Positions 1-7,682 of a stretch of DNA of 64,000 bases are shown piece after piece. A program made the position numbers and the translations under genes. Under the pieces are notes generated by a model that saw only the letters and a list, made by a program, of their open reading frames with translations, had not been told where the DNA came from and searched no databases. Source of the stretch: Anaerolineae bacterium (GTDB taxonomy: Bacteria; Chloroflexota; Anaerolineae; Aggregatilineales; Phototrophicaceae); the NCBI GenBank assembly GCA_023382675.1, contig JAHDWN010000011.1:19007-83006 (forward strand). The letters run 5' to 3'. Position 1 is the stretch's first letter. Every line of letters starts with the position of its first letter.

Positions 1-21
1 AGTGATACTGAGAGGGAAACT

Positions 22-966
22 ATGGAAGTTCTGACGTCGCCGGTGCTGGAAGGCTTTCTGTCTGCCAGCATGCGGTTAGCGATCCCAATCATGCTGGCGG
101 CGCTTGGCGGTATTTACAACGAGCGCGCCGGAGTGCTCAACATCGGAATGGAAGGGATGATGCTGGGCGGCGCGCTGTCGGGGTTCGTGCTCACTTTCTA
201 TACCGGAAACACAATGTTAGGCATCATCGGCGCAGTGTTGTTAGGTGCCCTCCTTGGCTTGGTTGTCGGCTACTTCACGATCACGCTAGCGGGAGACCAA
301 GTGATCGTCGGGATCGCCTTCAACTTGTTGATGCTCGGTTTGACGAGCTTCCTCTATCGTGCCTTTTTTGCTGTCGGCACGCAGCGCCCGCAGATCGAAG
401 GATTGGAACTATTGCCAATCCCTGTTCTGGAGAACATACCGATTATTGGTCCGCTTCTGTTCCGGCAAAGCGGATTGGCATACGTCGCCTATCTGTTGGT
501 TATAGTGACCTTTATCGCCATCTTCCGCACCACTTGGGGGTTGAAGCTTATCTCGGTTGGCGAATCGCCGGAAGCGTCGGAAACACTTGGCATCCACATC
601 GATTGGACCCGGTACGGGGCGCTGATCATCTGCGGGATGCTGTGCGCGCTCGGCGGAGCCTTCTTGTCGCTCGGAGCATCAAGCATTTTCGTCGAAAACA
701 TGACCGCCGGACGCGGCTATATCGCGCTGGCGATTCTCGTGCTTGGGCGCCGGCATCCGTTTGGAATTTTCGGCGCGGCGCTGTTGTTCGGCGCTGCCGA
801 CGCACTACAACTACGCGCCCAGATCATGGACATTCAGATACCGTTCCAGTTTATGCTGATGCTGCCTTACCTGTTGACGATCGTCGTGCTTGCGGTTTTC
901 GTACGCCGCACCAGCGATCCGGCGGCACTGGGCAAGCATTATCAGCGGGGGCGCAAAGAGACATGA
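22..966 (+). CDS. ABC transporter permease, nucleoside/sugar (YufQ/NupQ-like) type
   Basis: Inner-membrane permease of a BmpA-type importer for nucleosides or related small solutes. The 314-residue protein is almost entirely hydrophobic, with about eight to nine membrane segments. It carries the family hallmark near residues 32-48 (ERAGVLNIGMEGMMLGG), typical of the second permease of such systems. The ATG follows a GAGAGGGA ribosome site by a few bases. Its stop overlaps the next start as ATGA, so the two genes are co-translated. The partner permease, ATPase and binding protein are expected upstream, outside the window; a TGA at 3-5 could be the stop of the preceding permease. The substrate cannot be read from the sequence. 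The neighbouring amidohydrolase suggests a nitrogenous compound, which is inference. Confidence 0.9.
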   Translation: MEVLTSPVLEGFLSASMRLAIPIMLAALGGIYNERAGVLNIGMEGMMLGGALSGFVLTFYTGNTMLGIIGAVLLGALLGLVVGYFTITLAGDQVIVGIAFNLLMLGLTSFLYRAFFAVGTQRPQIEGLELLPIPVLENIPIIGPLLFRQSGLAYVAYLLVIVTFIAIFRTTWGLKLISVGESPEASETLGIHIDWTRYGALIICGMLCALGGAFLSLGASSIFVENMTAGRGYIALAILVLGRRHPFGIFGAALLFGAADALQLRAQIMDIQIPFQFMLMLPYLLTIVVLAVFVRRTSDPAALGKHYQRGRKET

Positions 967-1784
967 AAATGAAAACGGCGACTTGGATCGAGGCTGAGCA
1001 GCAACTCGCTGGCGGGAGTGCGATCGCGATGCTGCCAGTCGGAGCGCAGGAGGAACATGGTCCACATCTACCGCTAGCGACCGACACGATCATGGCCGCG
1101 GGCTTCGCTGAGCGCCTCGCCAATCAACTGGATGCGATGCTACTTCCGGCGATCCCTAAAGGCGAAACTTGGACGACCGCTGGTTGGGCAGGAACGATCT
1201 CGCTCAGTTTCAACACAATGATCGCCCTAACGGTTGACATCGGGACCGCACTGGCAGAGCAAAAGACCGCCGCACTCGTCATCGTCAACGGGCATTTCGG
1301 CAATCAGGCACCGCTGGAACAAGCGGCGCGCATGCTGCAAGTGGAGCATCACCTGCCGACGCTGATTCTCAACTACCCTGGAATAGAGCAAGCCGCCGCC
1401 TCAATTTGCGAGTCGGAACCGGCTGCGCCCGGCTTTTATCACGCTGACGAAGTCGAAACGTCGATAATGCTGAGCCTAGAATCGGAAGCCGTTCACATGG
1501 ATCGCGCTCAAGCGGAATATCCGCAATTTCCGCCGACTTTCGGTGCAGCGCCGATACGCCTCGATACGTTCTGCAACAGCGGCGTATTCGGCGATCCGCG
1601 CTTGGCAACAGCGGAGAAAGGTGCACGCCTACTCGACGCTTTGACTACCGCTGCCCTGGCTGTGGTGCAAATGGCTGGAAGCCCGAATGGTATGAAGACG
1701 CCGAAGGACACCGCTCCGGCATGTACGAGAAAAATCGTCCGGGTTGGCTTTCGCTCAAAGCGCGCCTGGGCGACCCGGACGTGA
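963..1784 (+). CDS. Creatininase-family amidohydrolase with a replaced C-terminus
   Basis: Creatininase-family metal-dependent amidohydrolase acting on cyclic or linear amides. From ATG 963, overlapping the permease stop, the reading frame gives 273 residues. The family metal ligands are visible: EEHGPHLP followed by ATD near residues 24-34, GHFGNQ near 104, and ADEVETS near 160. Homology runs to about residue 237 (position ~1672). The last ~35 residues, rich in K, R and T, look out of frame, because from ~1676 the DNA reads as a serine recombinase in a different frame. Most of the catalytic domain is intact, so activity may survive, but the natural end is lost. The link to the permease suggests uptake and hydrolysis of one amide substrate (inference). 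Confidence 0.8.
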   Translation: MKMKTATWIEAEQQLAGGSAIAMLPVGAQEEHGPHLPLATDTIMAAGFAERLANQLDAMLLPAIPKGETWTTAGWAGTISLSFNTMIALTVDIGTALAEQKTAALVIVNGHFGNQAPLEQAARMLQVEHHLPTLILNYPGIEQAAASICESEPAAPGFYHADEVETSIMLSLESEAVHMDRAQAEYPQFPPTFGAAPIRLDTFCNSGVFGDPRLATAEKGARLLDALTTAALAVVQMAGSPNGMKTPKDTAPACTRKIVRVGFRSKRAWATRT

Positions 1785-3274
1785 TCGCGCTGGTCGCCAA
1801 CGATCTGGCGCGGCTGCATCGGAAGGGCTGGCGAGTTGGCGATCTGCTCGATTACGTCGAGCAGCGTGGCATCCGTCTTGTCCTGGCAGATCCCCGACGT
1901 CATATCGACTTCTCGAGTCCGTATGGGCGCATGTTTGCTCAACTTTCAGCCATCTTCGACGAATGGTACGCCACCGATATTTCGGAGCGTTGGAAGTCAT
2001 CTATCGCCCATCGCAAAGCAAAAGGCATCACCGTTAGCTTGCCGCCCTTTGGGACAAAACGGGACAAACAGACTGGCTTCCTCGTGTCAAGCGATGAAGG
2101 GGCATGGCTGATGCCCGATGGCACCTGGGTAGCCGGGAAAATTGGTGAAACGGCTCCTGCTGAAGGTGCAATTTGGCGAGGCTACTTCCAATGTGCTGAG
2201 CGCATTCTAACCTTATACGCGGACGAAACTGGGCGCGAAAGCATCAGTCGCAGACTTCAGGAAGAAGGTTGGGCGTTTCGAGATCGGCAAGGTCAACCCG
2301 TCCCCATTGAAGTTGATGATGTGCGCCGCGTCACCTCCAATTGGGCCGAATACGGTGGTTACGTTAGCGAAAAGCGCGCGCGCGAACGGCATCCGGTTGA
2401 GTATCCACCCGACAAGATCATTGCCAAACTCAACCCGGAGCGCGCCGTATTCGACATCGACTTTCTTGCGCAAGTGGCGCGTTCTCGCCAGAAGCGCGCG
2501 GTGCGCAAACACCCGACCGACAGCGTGAACCGAAATGCCGTTATTACGCCCCTATCGGGTATTACCTATTGTGCTCATTGTGAGCACTTGGCACTCAAGC
2601 ACAACAACCCCCGCTTGCGTAGCCGTCTTTGGGGGCGTGCGGGCAAATACTACCGCCACAAGCCGGGTGGTGGCTGCGGATGCAGCACAACCCAAGTCCT
2701 GCGTGAAGTTTATGAGGCAGATTTCTTCAAGCTGATCAGGTTACTTGAGCTCAAACCCGACGAGCTTGACAAGCTGCTGCTGCTGGCAACCGAAGTCGAG
2801 CCGACCGCAGCCGAACAGGAAGGCCTGGAAACCAAGAAGGCAAAAGCGATTGCGTTGTGCAATTGGCGCATCCAGGCAGCCATCGACCTTTACTGTGATG
2901 GGCGTATTGACCGACCAGAGTACCTGCGGCGTGTGGAACGCAATGAACGCGAGATTGCCTCGTGGCAATCACGGACAACCGAACGCGAGAAGCTCGCGAT
3001 GGAACTGACGATGTGCATCCACGCAATCGAAACGATGACCCGCTTGTGGGAAGTCAGCAGCGATGAAGACAAGCAAGGTAGGGCACGCCACCTGTTCGAG
3101 TATGTGACCTACGACCTCGACAGGAAGCAAATCACCGATTTTCGGTTGAAAGCGTGGGCGGATCAATTCCTCGTGTTGAGGGCAGCGCTGTATGCCGAGG
3201 ATACAAAAAACGACCATCAAGTAGATGATCGTCGTATGACCCCAACGAGACTCGAACTCGTGTCTTCACCTTGA
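1676..3274 (+). pseudogene. Large serine recombinase remnant lacking the catalytic N-terminus
   Basis: Site-specific DNA recombinase of the large serine family, decayed. The open frame has an ATG at 1721, but family-like sequence begins upstream at ~1676 (KPEWYEDAEGHRSG), inside the creatininase frame. What remains is the end of the resolvase fold (LADP..., then SSPYGRMFAQLSAIF), the recombinase domain, a zinc ribbon near residues 280-325 (CAHC ... GGGCGC) and a coiled-coil C-terminus. The first ~50 residues, which hold the nucleophilic Ser, are missing, so it should not be catalytic. At the 3' end the frame runs through the tRNA-Glu terminator and into the tRNA gene antisense, so the last ~24 residues are not native. 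Both ends are therefore junctions. Confidence 0.8.
3204..3232 (-). terminator. Rho-independent terminator of tRNA-Glu
   Basis: On the minus strand a 9-bp stem (ACGATCATC with GATGGTCGT, one G-T pair) closes a 5-base loop and is followed by six T residues. It lies directly after the tRNA-Glu 3' end. It falls inside the open frame of the recombinase remnant on the other strand. Confidence 0.75.
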
Positions 3275-3309
3275 AAGGGTGACGTCCTAGACCGCTAGAC
3301 GATGGGGCC
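3237..3309 (-). tRNA. tRNA-Glu (anticodon TTC)
   Basis: Read on the minus strand, a 73-base cloverleaf is visible. The acceptor stem GGCCCCA pairs with TGGGGTC, the T-arm reads GTTCGAGTC, and the anticodon loop CTTTCAA gives TTC for glutamate. CCA is not encoded. A good promoter lies upstream and a terminator downstream, so the gene looks functional. A serine-recombinase remnant abuts its 3' side. Confidence 0.95.
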
Positions 3310-3320
3310 TTGATGGGAAC

Positions 3321-3349
3321 AGTCTACCAGTCGCCCATAGCACCGTCAA
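3321..3349 (-). promoter_or_regulatory. Sigma-70-like promoter of tRNA-Glu
   Basis: The minus strand reads TTGACG, a 17-base spacer and TAGACT. The expected start lies about five bases before the tRNA 5' end, which fits a short-leader tRNA transcript. Confidence 0.6.
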
Positions 3350-3391
3350 GCCTGAACGACAATCTCTCCACGAGAGAAGTCTTCGCCCAGA

Positions 3392-3817
3392 TTACCCTGG
3401 TTCATCTTGCGATTGATCACTTTTGGAAAGTGTATCCACCGCTTCTTTCGGTTCCAGCCACAGCTTGATACGCGCGATCAACTCGCGTGGGTTAAAGGGC
3501 TTGCTCACATAGTCGTCTGCTGTTGAGACAATCCCTTGTGTCTTGTAATCATCGGCACGCAGCGCCGTCAACATCACCACCGGGATGTCATCCGTCTCTG
3601 GATCAGCTTTCAACTGATTGCACACTTCAAACCCACTCATCCCAGGCATGTTCACGTCAAGAATCACCAGATCGGGTTTGCGATCACGCACGAGCGCCAA
3701 CGTCTCCGGGCCATCAAATGCACTGACCACTTCGTGACCAATACTCTGAATAATGTCGATAAGAAGCTGTCGGTTATCCGCATTATCATCTGCGATCAAC
3801 ACCAGCATGAGCGACAT
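3392..3817 (-). CDS. Single-domain response regulator (CheY-like)
   Basis: Receiver protein of 141 residues. It has the acidic pocket at the N-terminus (IADDNADN), the phospho-acceptor Asp in LVILDVNMPGMSG, the conserved Thr in VVMLTA and the Lys in VSKPF. There is no DNA-binding or enzymatic output domain, so it probably passes phosphate or binds a partner protein. It starts nine bases after the stop of a second receiver gene and shares an operon with a histidine-kinase-like protein, all transcribed leftwards. The second ATG, three codons in, is an alternative start. The tail of about 15 polar residues after the fold is likely disordered. Confidence 0.88.
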   Translation of the reverse strand: MSLMLVLIADDNADNRQLLIDIIQSIGHEVVSAFDGPETLALVRDRKPDLVILDVNMPGMSGFEVCNQLKADPETDDIPVVMLTALRADDYKTQGIVSTADDYVSKPFNPRELIARIKLWLEPKEAVDTLSKSDQSQDEPG

Positions 3818-3826
3818 GTCTCCGAT

Positions 3827-4198
3827 TTAAGGCAAATATTGAGCAAGCTTGCTGGCTAGTTCCCGGAAATTGATCGGTTTGGAGACATAATCGTCACATC
3901 CGGCAGCCAGAGCACGTTCCTTATCTCCCAGCATAGCATGAGCAGTCAGCGCAATAATAGGAATATGCGCCAGGTCTTGATTGGCTTTGATTTTTTGAGC
4001 GGTCGTCCACCCATCCATCTTTGGTAACGACAGATCCAGCAAAATAAGCGCCGGTTTCTCTTTGCCAACCAGTTCTAAAGCTTCTTCGCCGTTGGAAGCG
4101 ATAATCGATGCATACTGCAATGATTGCAGGAGATCGAGAATGAGCGTCATGTTGTCTCGATTGTCTTCTACAACAAGGATGCGTTTTTGTTCTTGCAT
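3827..4198 (-). CDS. Single-domain response regulator (CheY-like)
   Basis: Receiver protein of 123 residues, essentially the bare fold. The visible motifs are VVEDNRDN (acidic pocket), LILLDLSLPKMDG (phospho-acceptor Asp), IIALTAHAM (conserved Thr) and YVSKPI (conserved Lys). The ALTAHA and DYVSKPI forms resemble receivers of hybrid phosphorelays, so it may act as a relay intermediate. It lies 71 bases downstream of the kinase-like gene and nine bases upstream of the other receiver. No output domain is present, so the target is unknown. Confidence 0.88.
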   Translation of the reverse strand: MQEQKRILVVEDNRDNMTLILDLLQSLQYASIIASNGEEALELVGKEKPALILLDLSLPKMDGWTTAQKIKANQDLAHIPIIALTAHAMLGDKERALAAGCDDYVSKPINFRELASKLAQYLP

Positions 4199-4269
4199 GA
4201 TGATAATTTTTCGGCTTATTTGCGTTTTTTCCTGAGATACAGCCCCTCAATCCTGCATTGTAGCGTAGT

Positions 4270-5301
4270 TTAGGCGCGATTGCTGGCGCTTGCCTTGGCA
4301 ATCGCACCTGGTGCATCCTTGCTGCGCGCATCTCGATACGCGCGCAGAGCCACAAAAAACGTGCTGCCTTGTTTTTCTGCGCTTTTTACCCAGATGGCGC
4401 CGTGATGCAATTCCACCAGGCGCTTGACAATCGCTAATCCCAACCCCAGTCCACGCTCGTCGTTTGTCTGATCGAGGGGAGCGCGATAAAACGTGTCAAA
4501 GATGCTCGCTTGATCTTCGGCTCGGATGCCAATGCCGGTATCCCGCACCGAGAGCACAATCCAGTCGCCATCGCTCAGCCAACCGATGGTAGGCAATTCC
4601 ATTTGGATCGCCACCCCATTTTGTACGTGAACAGCGCGCGCATCGACCATCACACTGCCTTGATTTGTAAAGCGCAAGGCGTTGATCAGTAGTTGGCGGA
4701 GCACCTGGGCAACACGTGGAGGATCACCTAAGAGTGGGCTGATTCCCGCTTCTACCTGTTGTTGCAGGCTCACTTCTTTTGTGCTCTGCTGCTTGACTTC
4801 GGCGATCACGCTTTCCACCAGCGGCAAGACCTCGACTGGCTTGATGTGCAGCTCGATCCCTCCGTAATTGAGCCGGTGCAGCTCAATCATATCAGTGATA
4901 TATGTCAGAAGGTCGTTACCGCTGCGGCCTATCACCGTGATCCGCTCGCGCGGCACTTCGCCCAGATCGCCGTATGCGCCGCTCAGAAGTAGATCACTGT
5001 AGCCAATGATCAAATTCAACGGGGTGCGGACGTAGTAGCCCATGTTGTCGAAGAATGTGCCACGAGTTTGCCCAACCTCAGCCAATTCAGCGCTGAGCGA
5101 TTCTACTTTCTTGCGTTCATTGGCGAGATCGGTGCGCACGCCGATCATCTCTCGCCGGACATTCTCTAGATGCACGCTAAGATCGGCCACGGCATCTGCA
5201 TCAGCACGGAAACGTCGCATCCGCATCGCTTGAACAACGTTGTAACCAACGGATAGCAGCAGGGCAATCACAGAGATGAGCGCAATATCCCCAGGTTGCA
5301 T
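4270..5301 (-). CDS. Histidine-kinase-like membrane sensor with Tyr in place of the H-box His
   Basis: Protein of 343 residues. One N-terminal membrane segment (about 5-22) is followed by a coiled coil (35-80), a dimerisation domain (about 82-150) and an HATPase_c domain (about 195-330). The ATPase part looks complete: N-box NALRFTN, DTGIG, a GLGLGLA lid and GSTFFV. The H-box, usually HELRTP, reads YYVRTP with Tyr89 at the phospho-acceptor place. Autophosphorylation on His is therefore not expected. It may act as a pseudokinase, a phosphatase or a partner of another kinase. The two receivers downstream suggest it still belongs to a phosphorelay. A GAGGAGG motif lies 12 bases before the ATG, rather far, so the start is slightly uncertain. 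Confidence 0.82.
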   Translation of the reverse strand: MQPGDIALISVIALLLSVGYNVVQAMRMRRFRADADAVADLSVHLENVRREMIGVRTDLANERKKVESLSAELAEVGQTRGTFFDNMGYYVRTPLNLIIGYSDLLLSGAYGDLGEVPRERITVIGRSGNDLLTYITDMIELHRLNYGGIELHIKPVEVLPLVESVIAEVKQQSTKEVSLQQQVEAGISPLLGDPPRVAQVLRQLLINALRFTNQGSVMVDARAVHVQNGVAIQMELPTIGWLSDGDWIVLSVRDTGIGIRAEDQASIFDTFYRAPLDQTNDERGLGLGLAIVKRLVELHHGAIWVKSAEKQGSTFFVALRAYRDARSKDAPGAIAKASASNRA

Positions 5302-5367
5302 GAGAAAGTACTGCCTCCTCGGGTGGAAATCCTCACCCGATATGAGGGGCCGTTATCGGTTTACGAA

Positions 5368-5655
5368 CTATGGTTTCAATCGCTGCCGGCTATTGGTCTC
5401 AGTGTTCTCATGAGCGGGAGACCGGGCTGCGGCCCGTCCATCTTCTGGGGCTGCGGTCAGTTGCCCCGTGATTTGCTCAAGATGATTCAACGCTTCGTAG
5501 TCGAATTCCTGGTACTGGCAGATGTCACACGTCCAGGAGTTCATATTGGGAATGCTCAAAGGCGTCCCCCGATACAGGCTAACAAACGCGGCGCGGCTGC
5601 GATGCAGATGCCCAATCTGGCACCGAGGGCAAGCGTAAGTGGTTTTATCTGTCAT
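5368..5655 (-). CDS. Small zinc-ribbon protein (YgiT-like finger)
   Basis: Protein of 95 residues with two CxxC knuckles, Cys9/Cys12 and Cys43/Cys46, separated by about 30 residues including a His pair. This is the layout of YgiT-type or rubredoxin-like zinc ribbons. The remaining ~45 residues are polar and probably disordered. It lies 18 bases downstream of the second signal peptidase gene on the same strand and may be co-transcribed with it. No helix-turn-helix or toxin partner is seen. Its function is unknown. Confidence 0.65.
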   Translation of the reverse strand: MTDKTTYACPRCQIGHLHRSRAAFVSLYRGTPLSIPNMNSWTCDICQYQEFDYEALNHLEQITGQLTAAPEDGRAAARSPAHENTETNSRQRLKP

Positions 5656-5673
5656 GCTGCACCTCTCTTACTA

Positions 5674-6246
5674 TCATGGAAAGCGAAACCGCGTGATTAC
5701 ACCCCAATCCGAGGGGGGCCAATAGCGTACCAACGCTTCTCCGATGAGATTTGTCCGTGGGACAGGGCCAAAGAAACGCGAATCGTTACTGTTATTTCGG
5801 TTATCGCCCATCAAAAAATACTCATCCGCGCCCAGCGTCCATTCCGCATCCCGACAACGGCTAAGCTGGCAGACTTCCTGGATGTAGGGTTCGTCCAGCT
5901 CTACGCCGTTGACATAGACCACCCCAGCCCGAAAGCTGATCTGCTCACCGGGCAGTCCAATCAACCGCTTGATCAGGGAGGGATCGTCATAACGTGAGCC
6001 GGGCGTATTGAACACGACAATATCGCCGCGCTGGGGTTCACCGAGCAAATAAGGCACCCGGCTCACCAACACGTACTGCCCGGTATAAAAACTGGGCTGC
6101 ATACTGGGACCATCAATAAAGTAGCGTGTCGTTGCCAGGTTGACCAGCGTATAGACGAAGATAATCAGGAGCACTGTATCCAGTAGCTCATGTGCCCATC
6201 CTACACGCCGGAGACGAGGGCGCGCAGGAGCATGATTGATGACCAT
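5674..6246 (-). CDS. lepB: Signal peptidase I, second copy
   Basis: Membrane serine protease that removes signal peptides on the outer face of the cytoplasmic membrane. From ATG 6246 it has 190 residues. One membrane segment lies at about 22-40, then the nucleophile Ser48 in GPSMQP, the general-base Lys93 in LIKRLIG, and box E in MGDNRNNSNDSRFFG. ATG 6246 was chosen because it follows the upstream gene's stop by four bases; the frame stays open to 6324 but would then overlap that gene. It is a tandem paralogue of its neighbour, sharing the RPxLR and TLVNL features. An insert with two Cys residues (VCQLSRC) is present in both copies. Confidence 0.9.
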   Translation of the reverse strand: MVINHAPARPRLRRVGWAHELLDTVLLIIFVYTLVNLATTRYFIDGPSMQPSFYTGQYVLVSRVPYLLGEPQRGDIVVFNTPGSRYDDPSLIKRLIGLPGEQISFRAGVVYVNGVELDEPYIQEVCQLSRCRDAEWTLGADEYFLMGDNRNNSNDSRFFGPVPRTNLIGEALVRYWPPSDWGVITRFRFP

Positions 6247-6250
6247 AGCG

Positions 6251-6853
6251 TCAGCCTTCTGCACCGATGCGCATGACAAGCCCCCACTCGGACGGAGGCC
6301 AGTAACGCACAAGCGCCTCGCCAACGAGGTATTCTCGGCCTACCGCACCAAACCGCCGCGAGTCGCTACTGTGATTACGATTGTCGCCCATCACAAAGTA
6401 TTCGTCCGCGCCCAACGTCGGGTAAACGCGGTCAGGGCAACTCGCCCGATTACAGGGTTCGTTGATGTAAGGTTCATCAATCGGCTCACCATTGACATAC
6501 ACCTGTTGATCGCGCATCTCAATCGTATCACCAGGCACGCCGATTACACGCTTAATGTAGTCCTCTTCAGGGTTGCCCGGATAGTGAAAAACGACAATAT
6601 CGCCGCGTTCAGGCTCGCCTAGCATGTAATTCAGACGACTGACGATCACAAACTGGCCGGTTGCAAAATTGGGCTGCATACTCGGCCCTTCGACAATGAA
6701 ACGGGCGCTGACCAAATTGACCAGTGTATAGATTGCGGCGACAAGGACAATCGTCTCGATGAGTTCACGCAGGAGATTCATGAATCCCTGGTTCCTGAGT
6801 TGGGGTCTCGCGAAACTTTCGATTGTGATGCCTTCAGTCGGGGAATGTTGCAC
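6251..6853 (-). CDS. lepB: Signal peptidase I, first copy
   Basis: Type I signal peptidase of 200 residues when read from GTG 6853. One membrane segment (about 31-50) is followed by nucleophile Ser58 in GPSMQP, general-base Lys101 in YIKRVIG and box E in MGDNRNHSSDSR. The GTG has no clear ribosome site, while ATG 6781 has AGGGA. The longer form is kept because the N-terminal RPxLR stretch is also present in the downstream paralogue. The two copies are about half identical and lie four bases apart, so they arose by tandem duplication and are probably co-expressed. Both keep the catalytic dyad, so both should be active. Confidence 0.9.
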   Translation of the reverse strand: MQHSPTEGITIESFARPQLRNQGFMNLLRELIETIVLVAAIYTLVNLVSARFIVEGPSMQPNFATGQFVIVSRLNYMLGEPERGDIVVFHYPGNPEEDYIKRVIGVPGDTIEMRDQQVYVNGEPIDEPYINEPCNRASCPDRVYPTLGADEYFVMGDNRNHSSDSRRFGAVGREYLVGEALVRYWPPSEWGLVMRIGAEG

Positions 6854-6942
6854 TGCGGATTACCGTTTCAATCTTGTCGAGGTTAAGGGGGATTATAGAA
6901 CCATACCGGGCATGGCGCAATTCCAAGTCCTTTAAACACAAC

Positions 6943-6968
6943 GAGAGCGCGCCGTCTTGCGCGCTCTC
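6943..6968 (-). terminator. Strong hairpin after the 6997-7617 gene
   Basis: A perfect 10-bp inverted repeat (GAGAGCGCGC with GCGCGCTCTC) has a 6-base loop. It sits just past the stop of the minus-strand membrane protein gene. The T-tract is poor (GTTGTGTTT), so the terminator role is likely but not certain. Confidence 0.5.
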
Positions 6969-6996
6969 ATTTAGCGACAGGGAGCGGCAGAAACAG

Positions 6997-7617
6997 CTAC
7001 TCCATCAGCGCTTCTTCGATCTTGCGCTTGAGTTCCGGGTGAATATCGGCATCGTTCTTGCGCTTGCCAATCCTTGGTAATGCAGGGTCACTATTGCGCG
7101 CGCGCAGCAGCAAGAAACCGCCACCACCAATCATCAACACCGCGATCACCGCGTTGACGAGTCTGCCATCCACATGATTGAAAGCGATCAGCTCGAAGAA
7201 AACGCCGAACGCTACCAGCAGCACCATGCCGACCACGACCATAGTACGCCCCGTTCTGACACTGTTGTCATTCTCGGTGCGATTGCCGTAGAACATAAGC
7301 GCCAGGCCGACAAAGACGGGATACAAAGCCCAAACGTAGGCCCAACTCTCCCAATGATTGGTCAGATTCTGGACGAACAGGATCGCGCCCGTCCCAGTGA
7401 CGATGGCACCGGGGAATATGAAACCGGCCAGCTTCTTATCGCCCGAAATGGCGATTGCCAACATGAAAAGACCCGGCAGCAGGACGAAGAACGGCCATCC
7501 ACCTTCGATAACGAAAAGGTCGATATTGAAGATGTTGCTGATCAGCAGCACGAGGCCGGTGGCAATAATGGCGACTGCGATGCCTTTGCGTCCGACATTT
7601 TCTGCTCTAGTAGACAT
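6997..7617 (-). CDS. Polytopic membrane protein of unknown function (LiaF/DUF5668-like)
   Basis: Protein of 206 residues with about six hydrophobic segments between residues 10 and 175, followed by a charged cytoplasmic tail ending in helical KRKIEEALME. The pattern of short membrane helices with conserved W and P (GGWPFFVLLPG) resembles LiaF/LiaI-type membrane domains, which sense envelope stress in other bacteria. That assignment is tentative. The tail recalls the charged C-termini of the three tandem membrane proteins at 15.2-16.4 kb, which also end in Glu-rich helices, but no close match is claimed. It appears monocistronic, with a hairpin following. Confidence 0.6.
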   Translation of the reverse strand: MSTRAENVGRKGIAVAIIATGLVLLISNIFNIDLFVIEGGWPFFVLLPGLFMLAIAISGDKKLAGFIFPGAIVTGTGAILFVQNLTNHWESWAYVWALYPVFVGLALMFYGNRTENDNSVRTGRTMVVVGMVLLVAFGVFFELIAFNHVDGRLVNAVIAVLMIGGGGFLLLRARNSDPALPRIGKRKNDADIHPELKRKIEEALME

Positions 7618-7682
7618 ATCCTCACCTCACACGTATCCTCACAACTACACTGCTATACGCAGAGGCAAGTTAATCCGTTGCG

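Noticed and set aside
1508-1942. A minus-strand open frame across the creatininase-recombinase joint
   Set aside because: No ribosome site or domain was found, and it spans a fusion of two recognisable plus-strand frames.
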